12,454 nucleotides of DNA, from contig CAZZHQ010000070.1 in the NCBI GenBank assembly GCA_964654015.1, positions 1-12,454 on the forward strand, given 5' to 3'. Shown here piece after piece: positions 6,331-12,454 of the stretch. The notes below the pieces were generated by a model. That model ran no database searches. It had not been told where the DNA came from and worked only from the letters and a program-made list of their open reading frames with translations. The position numbers and the translations under genes were made by a program. Within the stretch, counting starts at the first letter, position 1, and the number at the start of each line of letters is the position of its first letter. The stretch comes from JAUUZT01 sp964654015. GTDB taxonomy: Bacteria; Chloroflexota; Dehalococcoidia; GIF9; AB-539-J10.

Positions 6331-7416
6331 TTAGAAAGGAGCCGGTATCTGGAGCTGCTCTCCAAGCTCCCTGAGTTCATCGACTACCTTATGGTAAAGA
6401 AGTATCTCATGCTGGTTTTGCTTGTATAACTCTGCTTCTTTTTCACCATGGACATAAATACGTTCTTGCCCTTCTGCTTTGTCAGAGTTTCTTAGGGTGT
6501 TTATGTAGTTGTCCAGTATGCTTTTAAAAAGAGAAGGAGCAATAAAAGCATCTATTCGTATAGCACCAAAGAGATGCGAAACCTTTGGAGGAGCGTCTTT
6601 TTTGGAATAGAGGTTTGGCCCGAACTCGCTGCCGGAGAGTACTCCGGATAGTATGTCTACCATGAATGACAAACCGAAACCTTTATGACCACCACCCTCC
6701 TCGTTTATCCCTCCAAGAGGCAGCAGGCCACCACCTTTCTTCTCTCGCCAGTTAGCCTGTACCTTTGCTATGTCCTGTACGGATTTGCCAAATTCGTCTA
6801 CCGCCCAACTTCCTGGCATTGTTTTTCCTTCACGTCTGTAAACCTCAAGCTTGCCACTGGGGACAGTAGAAGTTGCCATGTCCAGTACCACTGGTTGTTC
6901 TTTACCCGCGGGAACGGCAATTGAGATAGGGTTTGTTCCCAATAAGGTTTTTGTACCATGTGTTGGCACTACGAGCGGTGTAGAATTTGTCACCGAGATA
7001 CCGATGAGATCTTGTTTGACTGCCATCCTGGGGTAGTATCCTGCCATGCCATAGTGATTAGAATCACGCACCACGGCAAAGGCGATATTGTTCTTAAGTG
7101 CCTTGTCGATGACAAGTTTCATGGTTTTGTAAGCGATAACCTGTCCCAGTCCATCTCCTCCTGAGATGAGCAGAGTGTTGGGAGTCTCCTTCAGGGTTTT
7201 TATATTGGCTACGGGTTTCATTACCCCCATCTGCAAGCCACTGGTATACCTTTTAAGCCTCTGCAAGCCATGAGAGCCGATACCCATCTGGTCTGATGTT
7301 ATCAATACATGAGTTACTATCTCAGCGTCCTCCCGGGGTACGCCTAACTTACAAAGTACTGCTGTAGCAAATTCCGAAAGTGTTTTAACTTCCAGCCTGA
7401 TATATTCTTTCATCAT
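6331..7416 (-). CDS. Malate/L-lactate dehydrogenase family (Ldh_2) NAD(P)-dependent oxidoreductase
   Basis: Reduces a 2-oxoacid or cyclic imino acid with NAD(P)H. The family includes malate, sulfolactate, ureidoglycolate and piperideine-2-carboxylate reductases, and this sequence does not settle which. Family marks in order are GIGSHGLQRLKRY (His49), the ISGGDGLGQ loop, DSNHYGMAGYY (His121), LLGTNPISIAVPA, VVLDMATS, the PGSWAVDEFG segment, PLGG and GGGHKGFGLSFMVDILSGVLSG (His244, Lys245). Length 361 is normal. The arginine often found in DLRGxxSHG is replaced (DQMGIGSHG), which may affect substrate choice. Two ATGs are adjacent. The GAGGAG site is only two bases from the first and five from the second (7413), so the second is the better start. 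It has a consensus promoter at 7514-7542 and no operon partner. It converges on aroF with 117 bases between them and no terminator that I can see. Confidence 0.92.
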   Translation of the reverse strand: MMKEYIRLEVKTLSEFATAVLCKLGVPREDAEIVTHVLITSDQMGIGSHGLQRLKRYTSGLQMGVMKPVANIKTLKETPNTLLISGGDGLGQVIAYKTMKLVIDKALKNNIAFAVVRDSNHYGMAGYYPRMAVKQDLIGISVTNSTPLVVPTHGTKTLLGTNPISIAVPAGKEQPVVLDMATSTVPSGKLEVYRREGKTMPGSWAVDEFGKSVQDIAKVQANWREKKGGGLLPLGGINEEGGGHKGFGLSFMVDILSGVLSGSEFGPNLYSKKDAPPKVSHLFGAIRIDAFIAPSLFKSILDNYINTLRNSDKAEGQERIYVHGEKEAELYKQNQHEILLYHKVVDELRELGEQLQIPAPF

Positions 7417-7450
7417 TTCTCCTCTCTAAAAGATACTCCTTGTAATGCTA

Positions 7451-7479
7451 CCTGGTGCTAATACCAGGAGGTTACCTGG
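7451..7479 (-). promoter_or_regulatory. Leader of the dehydrogenase mRNA with mutually exclusive stems
   Basis: In mRNA sense the leader reads CCAGG (7479-7475), TAACCT, CCTGGT (7468-7463), ATTAGC, ACCAGG (7456-7451). The middle segment can pair with either neighbour, forming a 5-bp or a 6-bp stem, each with a six-base loop. The pair lies within the predicted leader of roughly 90 bases, about 30 bases before the ribosome binding site. Alternative pairing of this kind can control translation, but the stems are short and could be chance. Confidence 0.35.
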
Positions 7480-7513
7480 AGATATAAATGGCTCTCTGTT
7501 TGGTGCAGTCTTA

Positions 7514-7542
7514 ATATTATTATCCTGTATCAAAGCTGTCAA
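7514..7542 (-). promoter_or_regulatory. Sigma70-type promoter of the dehydrogenase gene
   Basis: Minus strand: a perfect TTGACA (7542-7537), 17 bases, then TAATAT (7519-7514), four of six. Transcription would start near 7507, about 90 bases ahead of the ATG. The near-perfect palindrome ATCCTG-C-CAGGAT at 7566-7578 lies 24 bp upstream of the -35, a place suited to an activator or repressor. Confidence 0.6.
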
Positions 7543-7565
7543 TATTGAGAACAAACTCTGCGAGA

Positions 7566-7578
7566 ATCCTGCCAGGAT
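7566..7578. repeat. Short palindrome ATCCTG-C-CAGGAT
   Basis: Perfect 6-bp arms around one base, between the 3' end of otsA and the dehydrogenase promoter. The core CCTG/CAGG recurs in the CCTGG/CCAGG stems of the leader further on. It could be an operator half of a looped arrangement or a weak structure at the end of the otsA transcript. There is no T-tract. Confidence 0.35.
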
Positions 7579-7609
7579 GTTTCTTGTGGTGATTAGCTAA
7601 AGCGCAGTT

Positions 7610-9160
7610 TTATGAGGTGGCTGATGGTCCTGTATCTGAGGTTCTCAAGAATAAATTCACCCACCAATAGATATCACGTCTGGCAATAGAACTTCGAAGC
7701 CTTTTCATGCGTAATTGCTGTTCCTTTTCCGGCATTTGATAGGCATGATAGATAGCATTAGCCACACCTTCTGTGTCATAAGGATTTACCATCAGTGCAT
7801 TTCTATGCAGTTGCGCCGCAGCACCTGCGAATTCACTGAGTATCAATACTCCCTCGCTGTTTGTATTAGCGGTGCAGTATTCCTTGGCTACAAGGTTCAT
7901 ACCGTCCTTTAATGGTGTAACCAGTGCGATATGGGCTGCACGGTAGTATGCAAGTAACTCGGCTCGCTCCAGACTGCGAAACATGTAAGTGACTGGGGTC
8001 CAACCAGGTTGAGCGTACATACCGTTGATTCTGCTTACCAGTCCCTCGATTTCAGCCTTCAAGTTTACATATTCCGGTATATCAACACGGCTTGGTACTA
8101 CGATTTGAATCAAGGTTACCCTGCCATGAAGGTTCTCGTATCTCTTCAGTGTATATTCGAAGGCACGCAGTTTTTCAGGGATGCCTTTGGAGTAATCGAG
8201 GCGGTCTACACCCAGGATAATTTTACAATTTGGAATGGCATTAGAAAGCTCAACCGCCCTGTTTCTGACAGTGGTCTCAGCCGCTGCCGTGGAGAAATCG
8301 TGGAAGTCTATACTAATAGGGAATACGCCAACCTTGGTCTCATGGTCCTGTAGGCTTATCGTAGCTATCTGTCTTCTGGTGTCAGCTTGGAGACCCTTTA
8401 TCAGCATCTCAGCACAGTGAATGAAGTTATTTCGGTCGCGCATTGTTTGAAAACCAATCATGTCATAATCCAGCAATGCCCTCAGGATTTGTAACCGCCA
8501 CGGTAATTTATTGAAGATGTCGGGTGATGGGAAGGGAATATGAGAAAAGAAACCAAGGTTTCGCTTCTCTCCCATGGCTTGTAGCGACTTCGCTACAAGC
8601 ATCAGATGATAATCTTGTACCCAGACATAATCGTCCTGGTTGCTATTACGAAGGATTGCCTCGGCAAATTTGCTGTTTACTTGCTGGTATGACTGCCAGT
8701 AAGAGGGGTTGAAATTACAACGTGATTGAAGGTCATGAAACAGGGGCCAAATCACCTCGTTAGAGAATCCGAAGTAATACAGGTTGATATCTTCTTCAGT
8801 TAGTGTGACTGGCCTGAGTGAGTACCCTGTTCCTTCGCTTCCTTTGGCCAGTAGTTCATCAAGGTTGTCTTCATCCAGCACTCCAGTCCAACCAAGCCAT
8901 ATACCATTCCTGTCACGCAACACTGGTGTTAGGGCGGTGACCAGTCCTCCCGAACTGGGCGTAACTTCCCACTCCCCGTCAGCACCTTGATTCATCGATA
9001 AAGGCAATCGATTGGAAACGATTACCAGTCGACCGGCATTTAATTTGTAATCTCTATTCGCTGTCTGTGACATAGGTAATATCCCGGGACAGTTACTATA
9101 GAGATTACTGTATCTTTTAGAGGGTTGATTGTCAATTAAAATAGGGGTTTGCTGTGTCAT
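7610..9160 (-). CDS. otsA: Alpha,alpha-trehalose-6-phosphate synthase (GT20)
   Basis: Transfers glucose from a nucleotide sugar to glucose 6-phosphate, giving trehalose 6-phosphate, a compatible-solute precursor in the cytoplasm. Numbered from the ATG at 9160, the GT20 signature is complete: SNRLP with Arg51, SSGGLVTAL, WLGWTG, GFSNEVIWPLFH with Trp138, WVQDYHLML with Asp183, SHIPFPS with His207, GVDRLDYSKGI with Arg320 and Lys325, VPSRVDIPEY with Arg358, and LKDGMNLVAKEY with Asp419 and Glu427. These correspond to the substrate-binding residues of E. coli OtsA. The first 40 or so residues are not family-like. An internal ATG at 9073 (residue 30) is an equally plausible start, since neither has a good ribosome binding site. 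No phosphatase domain and no typical otsB is fused or adjacent. A glucosylglycerol-phosphate-type acceptor is a less likely alternative. Confidence 0.93.
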   Translation of the reverse strand: MTQQTPILIDNQPSKRYSNLYSNCPGILPMSQTANRDYKLNAGRLVIVSNRLPLSMNQGADGEWEVTPSSGGLVTALTPVLRDRNGIWLGWTGVLDEDNLDELLAKGSEGTGYSLRPVTLTEEDINLYYFGFSNEVIWPLFHDLQSRCNFNPSYWQSYQQVNSKFAEAILRNSNQDDYVWVQDYHLMLVAKSLQAMGEKRNLGFFSHIPFPSPDIFNKLPWRLQILRALLDYDMIGFQTMRDRNNFIHCAEMLIKGLQADTRRQIATISLQDHETKVGVFPISIDFHDFSTAAAETTVRNRAVELSNAIPNCKIILGVDRLDYSKGIPEKLRAFEYTLKRYENLHGRVTLIQIVVPSRVDIPEYVNLKAEIEGLVSRINGMYAQPGWTPVTYMFRSLERAELLAYYRAAHIALVTPLKDGMNLVAKEYCTANTNSEGVLILSEFAGAAAQLHRNALMVNPYDTEGVANAIYHAYQMPEKEQQLRMKRLRSSIARRDIYWWVNLFLRTSDTGPSATS

Positions 9161-9209
9161 GTAAGACTTGCGCTTGGGATACTCACAAATGATATTTACT
9201 AGTGCAGGT

Positions 9210-9240
9210 GCTTGTTAAGAACAAGCCGAGATAGTATACT
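9210..9240 (+). promoter_or_regulatory. Promoter of the HAD gene with an inverted repeat over the -35
   Basis: TTGTTA (9212-9217) and TATACT (9235-9240) are 17 bases apart, and transcription would begin near 9247, 34 bases before the GTG start. The perfect 7-bp inverted repeat GCTTGTT-AAG-AACAAGC (9210-9226) covers the -35 element. It lies in the 120-base region between the divergent otsA and HAD genes, so one regulator could act on both. I found no clear otsA promoter on the other strand. Confidence 0.45.
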
Positions 9241-9280
9241 GATTTTTTAAAGCCACATTTCATTTGACAGGATTAAAGCG

Positions 9281-9976
9281 GTGACAATAAGAGCTATATT
9301 ATTCGATTGGGTAGATACGCTGGCGCGAATGGAGCCGGACTGGGGTGAAATCTGGTTTAAGGCAATACATGACATGGGTGTCGAGCTATCTGAAAAGGCC
9401 ATGGTTCGAGGAATACGCTCTGCTGAGCTACAGGTTCCTGAAGGTAGACCGTTGAGGTGGACGGAATCGTCCGACGAAGGTGATTTCATTCAGTATATGC
9501 AAATAATATTGGAGGAGGCTGGGGGTAGTATACCTGAGCGGGCTGCATTACTTGGAACTGTAAAGAAGATACGGCAGTGGTTTTGCGATTCTTCATTTAG
9601 CCTGTATGACGATGTTTTACCTGCTATACATGTTTTAAAGAGCAAGGGTATCATTCTGGGGGTGATTTCTAATATGTATGATAGCCTCGAGCCAGTATGT
9701 CGTGCATTGCAACTGGGACACTTACTCGATTTCACGCTTACCTCAGGAGAGGCAGGGATCAGTAAACCTGAGCCAGGCATTTTCCTTGAAGCACTGAAAA
9801 TGTCAGGTACAATTGCCGCTGAAACGATATATGTAGGGGACCATTATGAGATAGATATACTTGGTGGACGTGGAGCAGGACTTAAGACCGTGTTAATTGA
9901 TCGTAACAGCAGGTATCCATCATTTAACGAGTGTCCTCGAATCAGCGATTTATCAGGACTGATAAATCTTATTTAA
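9281..9976 (+). CDS. HAD-superfamily hydrolase-like protein with altered motif I
   Basis: A 231-residue protein of haloacid dehalogenase fold with a helical C1 cap (about 17-105). Motif I reads LFDWVDTLA: the nucleophile Asp9 is present, but the position two residues on, normally the general acid Asp, is Val11. Motif II is GVISNM (Ser130), motif III is SKPEPGIF (Lys162), and motif IV is YVGDHYEIDILGGRGAG (Asp187, Asp192), all intact. This class includes phosphoglycolate phosphatases and YjjG-like nucleotidases. Members lacking the second Asp include haloacid dehalogenases and phosphonatases, so plain phosphatase activity is uncertain. The GTG start has a modest AGGA upstream. It is divergent from otsA, but its cap type differs from that of trehalose-6-phosphate phosphatase, so a role as OtsB is unlikely though not excluded. 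It ends 55 bases from the convergent protease gene. Confidence 0.85.
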   Translation: MTIRAILFDWVDTLARMEPDWGEIWFKAIHDMGVELSEKAMVRGIRSAELQVPEGRPLRWTESSDEGDFIQYMQIILEEAGGSIPERAALLGTVKKIRQWFCDSSFSLYDDVLPAIHVLKSKGIILGVISNMYDSLEPVCRALQLGHLLDFTLTSGEAGISKPEPGIFLEALKMSGTIAAETIYVGDHYEIDILGGRGAGLKTVLIDRNSRYPSFNECPRISDLSGLINLI

Positions 9977-10031
9977 ATCTGCCTTAAAGTGAACTGGAGG
10001 CTGATTGTCCTGTTGATTAGTGTCAAGAAAG

Positions 10032-11246
10032 TTATTTAACCTGGTTAATAAGGCCGCAGTGCGGGCACCTGACAGTTGTTGCCTTAAATCTGGGAGGTAG
10101 TCTGAACTTGGTTTCGCATTCACAGCGGATGGTCCGGTAGTTGCTTTGTTTCCAAAGAAGATCTGATACCTCACGGGTTCGCTCGATCATTTCCTGTTTT
10201 TCTCCCTCTCTCTGTGGCTCAGCGGCACGGATGTTGACGGCTCCAGCCACCGCCAGGGCAGAAGCAGGAATGACTCCTTTTTTTGTCGTGCTCATCTGCT
10301 GATAGGCACTATTATAATCGGCGAAGGAGGCTCCTCCAGACATCGAGCGCAGGATGCGTACCCTTTCTGAAATTGGAGGATGTGTGCTGCTGAGGTTACT
10401 GGCAGCCTTGCCTTTCTTTCGGAAGGGGTTGATGATATACATTGGCGCTGTTGCCTTGTTGGCGGAATTAAGCTGGCTAGTAGAGCCACCTATCTTCTCC
10501 AGCGCTGATGCCAGACCCTCGGGATAACGGGTGTAGACGGCTGAACTGGCGTCTGCCAGGTATTCTCTTTTCCTGGAGACAGCAAAATATATAAGTTGCG
10601 CCATGATTGGTGCCAGTATCATCAGTGCGATGGCCACAGCCATGATTATAAGTTGGGCCGAGCCTCCGCCTCCGGATGAAGACCTTCTTCTTCCTCCAGT
10701 CATACCACCGAACAATAACATACGAGAGGCGTACCATGAGAGGATAACGATTGTGCCCAGTAAAACACTGCACATAGTCATAAGCAATACGTCTCGATTA
10801 TTTATGTGAGATATCTCGTGAGCAATCACCCCTTGAAGTTCATCGCGATTGAGTTTTTGTAAAAGACCTGAAGTAACAATTATTGCAGCTTTGTCAGGAT
10901 TACGCCCGGTGGCGAAAGCGTTTGGAGCGGGGTCATCGATGATGTAAATGTCTGGCATTCTCGCCAACCCCGAGGCGATTTTCATCTCCTCAACTATATT
11001 GAACAGACGGGGAGATTCATCACGTTTGATTTTCTTGGCTTTGGATAGAGATAGTATGATGTTGTCTCCCTGGAATAGGGCAACCATGTTCATCACTGCC
11101 CATATCAGCAGGGCGATTACCAGTCCTGCAATGGGGCTTTCCAGGAAATACAGTCCCAGAACGTAGCCTATAGAGAGCAAAAGTAAGCCCATTCCTATAA
11201 CAAGTATTACTGACCTTCTCTGGTTTGCCCTAATCTGTTCCCACAT
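10032..11246 (-). CDS. htpX: HtpX-like M48 membrane metalloprotease with C-terminal zinc ribbon
   Basis: Zinc-dependent endoprotease of the inner membrane that in characterised relatives degrades misfolded membrane proteins. Two membrane helices lie at about 12-33 and 38-58. The catalytic HEISH motif is at 143-147, with the third zinc ligand Glu228 in SRKREYLADASS. Two further hydrophobic segments lie at about 153-179 and 198-223, separated by a Gly/Ser-rich loop (183-196). The THPPISERVRIL motif near 288-299 closes the usual HtpX region. The protein then continues about 100 residues beyond normal length, ending in a CxC (375, 377) and CPHCG (394-398) pair within a pattern of the MJ0042-type finger-like zinc ribbon. 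Such a tail would face the cytosol. The start has only a weak ribosome binding site and lies 19 bases after lemA, so coupled translation is likely. Confidence 0.92.
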   Translation of the reverse strand: MWEQIRANQRRSVILVIGMGLLLLSIGYVLGLYFLESPIAGLVIALLIWAVMNMVALFQGDNIILSLSKAKKIKRDESPRLFNIVEEMKIASGLARMPDIYIIDDPAPNAFATGRNPDKAAIIVTSGLLQKLNRDELQGVIAHEISHINNRDVLLMTMCSVLLGTIVILSWYASRMLLFGGMTGGRRRSSSGGGGSAQLIIMAVAIALMILAPIMAQLIYFAVSRKREYLADASSAVYTRYPEGLASALEKIGGSTSQLNSANKATAPMYIINPFRKKGKAASNLSSTHPPISERVRILRSMSGGASFADYNSAYQQMSTTKKGVIPASALAVAGAVNIRAAEPQREGEKQEMIERTREVSDLLWKQSNYRTIRCECETKFRLPPRFKATTVRCPHCGLINQVK

Positions 11247-11265
11247 AGTCTTATATCATTTCTGC

Positions 11266-11829
11266 TTAGCTGAAATTAACTTTTGGAGCCTCTCTCTCTG
11301 CGGCTACTGTAACCTCAAAGAATTCACCTGCCTTGAAGCCGGTTATGCTGGCTATTATGTTTGATGGAAACATTTGAATTTTATTATTTAATCGCAGGAT
11401 TGCGTCATTGTAGAATTGGCGTGAAAAGCCTACCTTGTTCTCCGTCGAGCTTAGCTCCTCCTGTAATGCCAGGAAGTTCTGGTTGGCTTTCAGGTCAGGG
11501 TAGTTTTCGGACACGGCAAGCAAACGTGACAGGACAGAGCTTAGCTCTCCTTCTGCTTTACCTCGAGCCGCTGCCCCTGAAGATGATGCCTGCTGTGCCA
11601 GGTTACGGGCATTGGTCACCGCCTCAAGGGTTTCACGTTCATGTTTCATGTAACCCTTGGCTGTTTCTACCAGGTTAGGAATCAGGTCGTGACGCCTTTT
11701 AAGTTGCACATCTATCTGTGCCCAGGCATTTTTTGACTGGTTTCGTAATCTTACCAGACTGTTATAAATGCCAAAGACCAAAAATGCAATGATTATTACC
11801 AATCCAATTAGTATATATACTGCTGTCAT
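11266..11829 (-). CDS. lemA: LemA family protein
   Basis: A 187-residue single-pass membrane protein with an N-terminal helix at about 4-24 and a long helical, coiled-coil-like cytosolic or periplasmic region. Family marks are NAWAQIDVQLKRRHDLIPNLVETAKGYM, then ETLEAVTNARNLA, LSRLLAVSENYPDLKANQNFLALQEEL and RQFYNDAILRLNNKIQMFPSN. The biochemical role of LemA is unknown, but it is commonly encoded beside HtpX or other membrane proteases, as here. The ATG at 11829 is chosen because GGAGGTG stands six bases before it. An in-frame ATG at 11850 would add seven residues but has no such site. It is the middle gene of the three-gene operon, 19 bases before the protease. Confidence 0.93.
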   Translation of the reverse strand: MTAVYILIGLVIIIAFLVFGIYNSLVRLRNQSKNAWAQIDVQLKRRHDLIPNLVETAKGYMKHERETLEAVTNARNLAQQASSSGAAARGKAEGELSSVLSRLLAVSENYPDLKANQNFLALQEELSSTENKVGFSRQFYNDAILRLNNKIQMFPSNIIASITGFKAGEFFEVTVAAEREAPKVNFS

Positions 11830-11904
11830 AGAAACACCTCCATGATTCATGACTATATTTGTCTATATGATTATTATTGTTATTTGTATTAGCTTTATAC
11901 AGGA

Positions 11905-12324
11905 TTATTGCTGTGCCTTAAATACATCTCCCAGGAAGGCTATAACCTGTCGTTGAGATTCTGAGCCCTCATCTTCCTTCGCTGATAATTGCTTTAGCAA
12001 TTGAGTAAGCTCTCCTCCATCGAACCACAATCCGTCCCCCTGTGTACAGACGTCAACCAGTATCCCGCCTTGCTTGCCTGTAGAAATCTTCTTCATTTTG
12101 GAGCCACATATCGGACACTTCCTCTTCTTCTCAGAGGATTCTGTCTCCGGTGTGTTAAGCATGTCTTTAATTAAATAGCCACCGCCGTCAATATCTATGC
12201 TTTGAAACAGGAGGTTCATTTCGCCGGCGTCGAACCATACCCCGCTACATTCAGTACAGTAGTCGAGCTCGATATTATCGTGCTCAACAACTATCATATC
12301 GCTCTTACAGGTTGGACATATCAT
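11905..12324 (-). CDS. Protein with two TFIIB-type zinc-ribbon domains
   Basis: A 139-residue soluble protein. The first ribbon has Cys3, Cys6, Cys23 and Cys26 (MICPTC ... DYCTECSGVWFDAGEM), the standard zf-TFIIB pattern with the WFD-GE tail. The second repeats the layout with Cys70, Cys73 and Cys93 and the WFDGGEL tail, but its fourth position is Gly96 (CTQGDG), so one ligand is lost. A charged linker with TESSEKKRK joins them, and the C-terminus is helical. Proteins of this type are widespread and of unknown function, with binding to zinc, nucleic acid or partner proteins all possible. It leads an operon with lemA (75 bases from its stop to the chosen lemA start) and the protease that also carries a zinc ribbon. 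GGAG lies about 11 bases before the ATG. It is transcribed from the promoter at 12355. Confidence 0.88.
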   Translation of the reverse strand: MICPTCKSDMIVVEHDNIELDYCTECSGVWFDAGEMNLLFQSIDIDGGGYLIKDMLNTPETESSEKKRKCPICGSKMKKISTGKQGGILVDVCTQGDGLWFDGGELTQLLKQLSAKEDEGSESQRQVIAFLGDVFKAQQ

Positions 12325-12354
12325 AACAACTCAGCTCCATCCGCATACAGGCAA

Positions 12355-12383
12355 AGTTTAGATTTCCTGACAGCTTGTGTCAA
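12355..12383 (-). promoter_or_regulatory. Sigma70-type promoter of the zinc-ribbon/lemA/htpX operon
   Basis: Minus strand: perfect TTGACA (12383-12378), 17 bases, TAAACT (12360-12355), four of six. Transcription would start near 12348, leaving about 24 bases to the ATG at 12324. It overlaps a plus-strand promoter on the same DNA. Confidence 0.55.
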
Positions 12384-12404
12384 ATAAATGTATAATAGCT
12401 GTCA
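12367..12404 (+). promoter_or_regulatory. Divergent promoter and 8-bp dyad TGACAGCT/AGCTGTCA
   Basis: Plus strand: CTGACA (12367-12372), 18 bases, perfect TATAAT (12391-12396). The perfect inverted repeat TGACAGCT (12368-12375) and AGCTGTCA (12397-12404) brackets both this promoter and the -35 of the opposite promoter. The two polymerases could not bind together, and a dimeric regulator on the dyad could set direction. It would serve a plus-strand gene leaving the window. Confidence 0.45.
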
Positions 12405-12417
12405 AAACTCATTAGAA

Positions 12418-12454
12418 ATGTCCTCTGCTGAGCTCATACAGGTAATGCCTGGGT
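12418..12454 (+). CDS. Possible start of a plus-strand gene, cut by the window end
   Basis: An ATG at 12418 opens a frame (MSSAELIQVMPG...) that runs off the window, about 15 bases behind the predicted transcription start of the plus promoter. There is no clear ribosome binding site and only 12 residues, so neither family nor reality can be judged. The direction agrees with a divergent neighbour of the zinc-ribbon operon. Confidence 0.2.
   Translation, partial: MSSAELIQVMPG

Noticed and set aside
8009..8353. 114-residue frame opposite otsA
   Set aside because: It overlaps conserved GT20 motifs on the other strand and looks non-coding.
9264..9269. TTGACA just before the HAD gene as a promoter
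   Set aside because: There is no -10 at a workable distance, and the start codon would fall within the promoter. The TTGTTA/TATACT pair upstream fits better.

Overview
The window looks like an ordinary chromosomal stretch of a bacterium with mid-range GC content. Genes are dense and lie on both strands. It has no phage, transposase, CRISPR, tRNA or rRNA that I can recognise. The gene set is type I-beta DAHP synthase of Thermotoga type, low-specificity threonine aldolase, malate/lactate-type dehydrogenase, GT20 trehalose-phosphate synthase and a LemA/HtpX pair. With the frequent TTG starts and Cys-rich small proteins, this would fit an anaerobic, environmental lineage such as Chloroflexota (Dehalococcoidia-like). 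That placement is a guess from gene flavour and cannot be proven from this sequence.

Layout. 1-1108 (+): CinA family protein, its 5' end cut by the window edge, with a degenerate C-terminal amidase domain. 1117-2274 (-): MFS transporter, tail to tail with cinA and possibly starting further upstream at a rare ATT codon. 2314-2641: regulatory spacer with a dyad. 2642-2986 (+): small ferredoxin-like-fold protein of unknown function. 3186-4226 (+): threonine aldolase with unusual active-site substitutions. 4267-4296: strong REP-like hairpin. 4318-4953 (-): two-gene operon of a 78-residue four-Cys protein followed by a VOC-fold protein. 5197-6213 (+): DAHP synthase with a good sigma70-type promoter. 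6331-7416 (-): malate/L-lactate-type dehydrogenase with a consensus promoter and a leader containing mutually exclusive stems. 7610-9160 (-): trehalose-6-phosphate synthase. 9281-9976 (+): divergent HAD-family protein with an altered motif I. 10032-12324 (-): three-gene operon of double zinc-ribbon protein, then LemA, then an HtpX-like M48 protease carrying a C-terminal zinc ribbon. 12355-12404: overlapping divergent promoters inside an 8-bp dyad, with a possible gene start at 12418 running off the window.

How the genes work together. Most transcription units look independent housekeeping genes: aromatic amino-acid entry, glycine/threonine metabolism, 2-oxoacid reduction and trehalose synthesis. 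The part most like a coherent system is the zinc-ribbon/LemA/HtpX operon. There a membrane metalloprotease has acquired a predicted cytosolic metal-binding tail and is co-transcribed with a separate zinc-ribbon protein. This suggests a membrane-protein quality-control module whose input may be a metal, redox or nucleic-acid/protein ligand sensed by the ribbons. I see no clearly new multi-gene defence or biosynthetic system.
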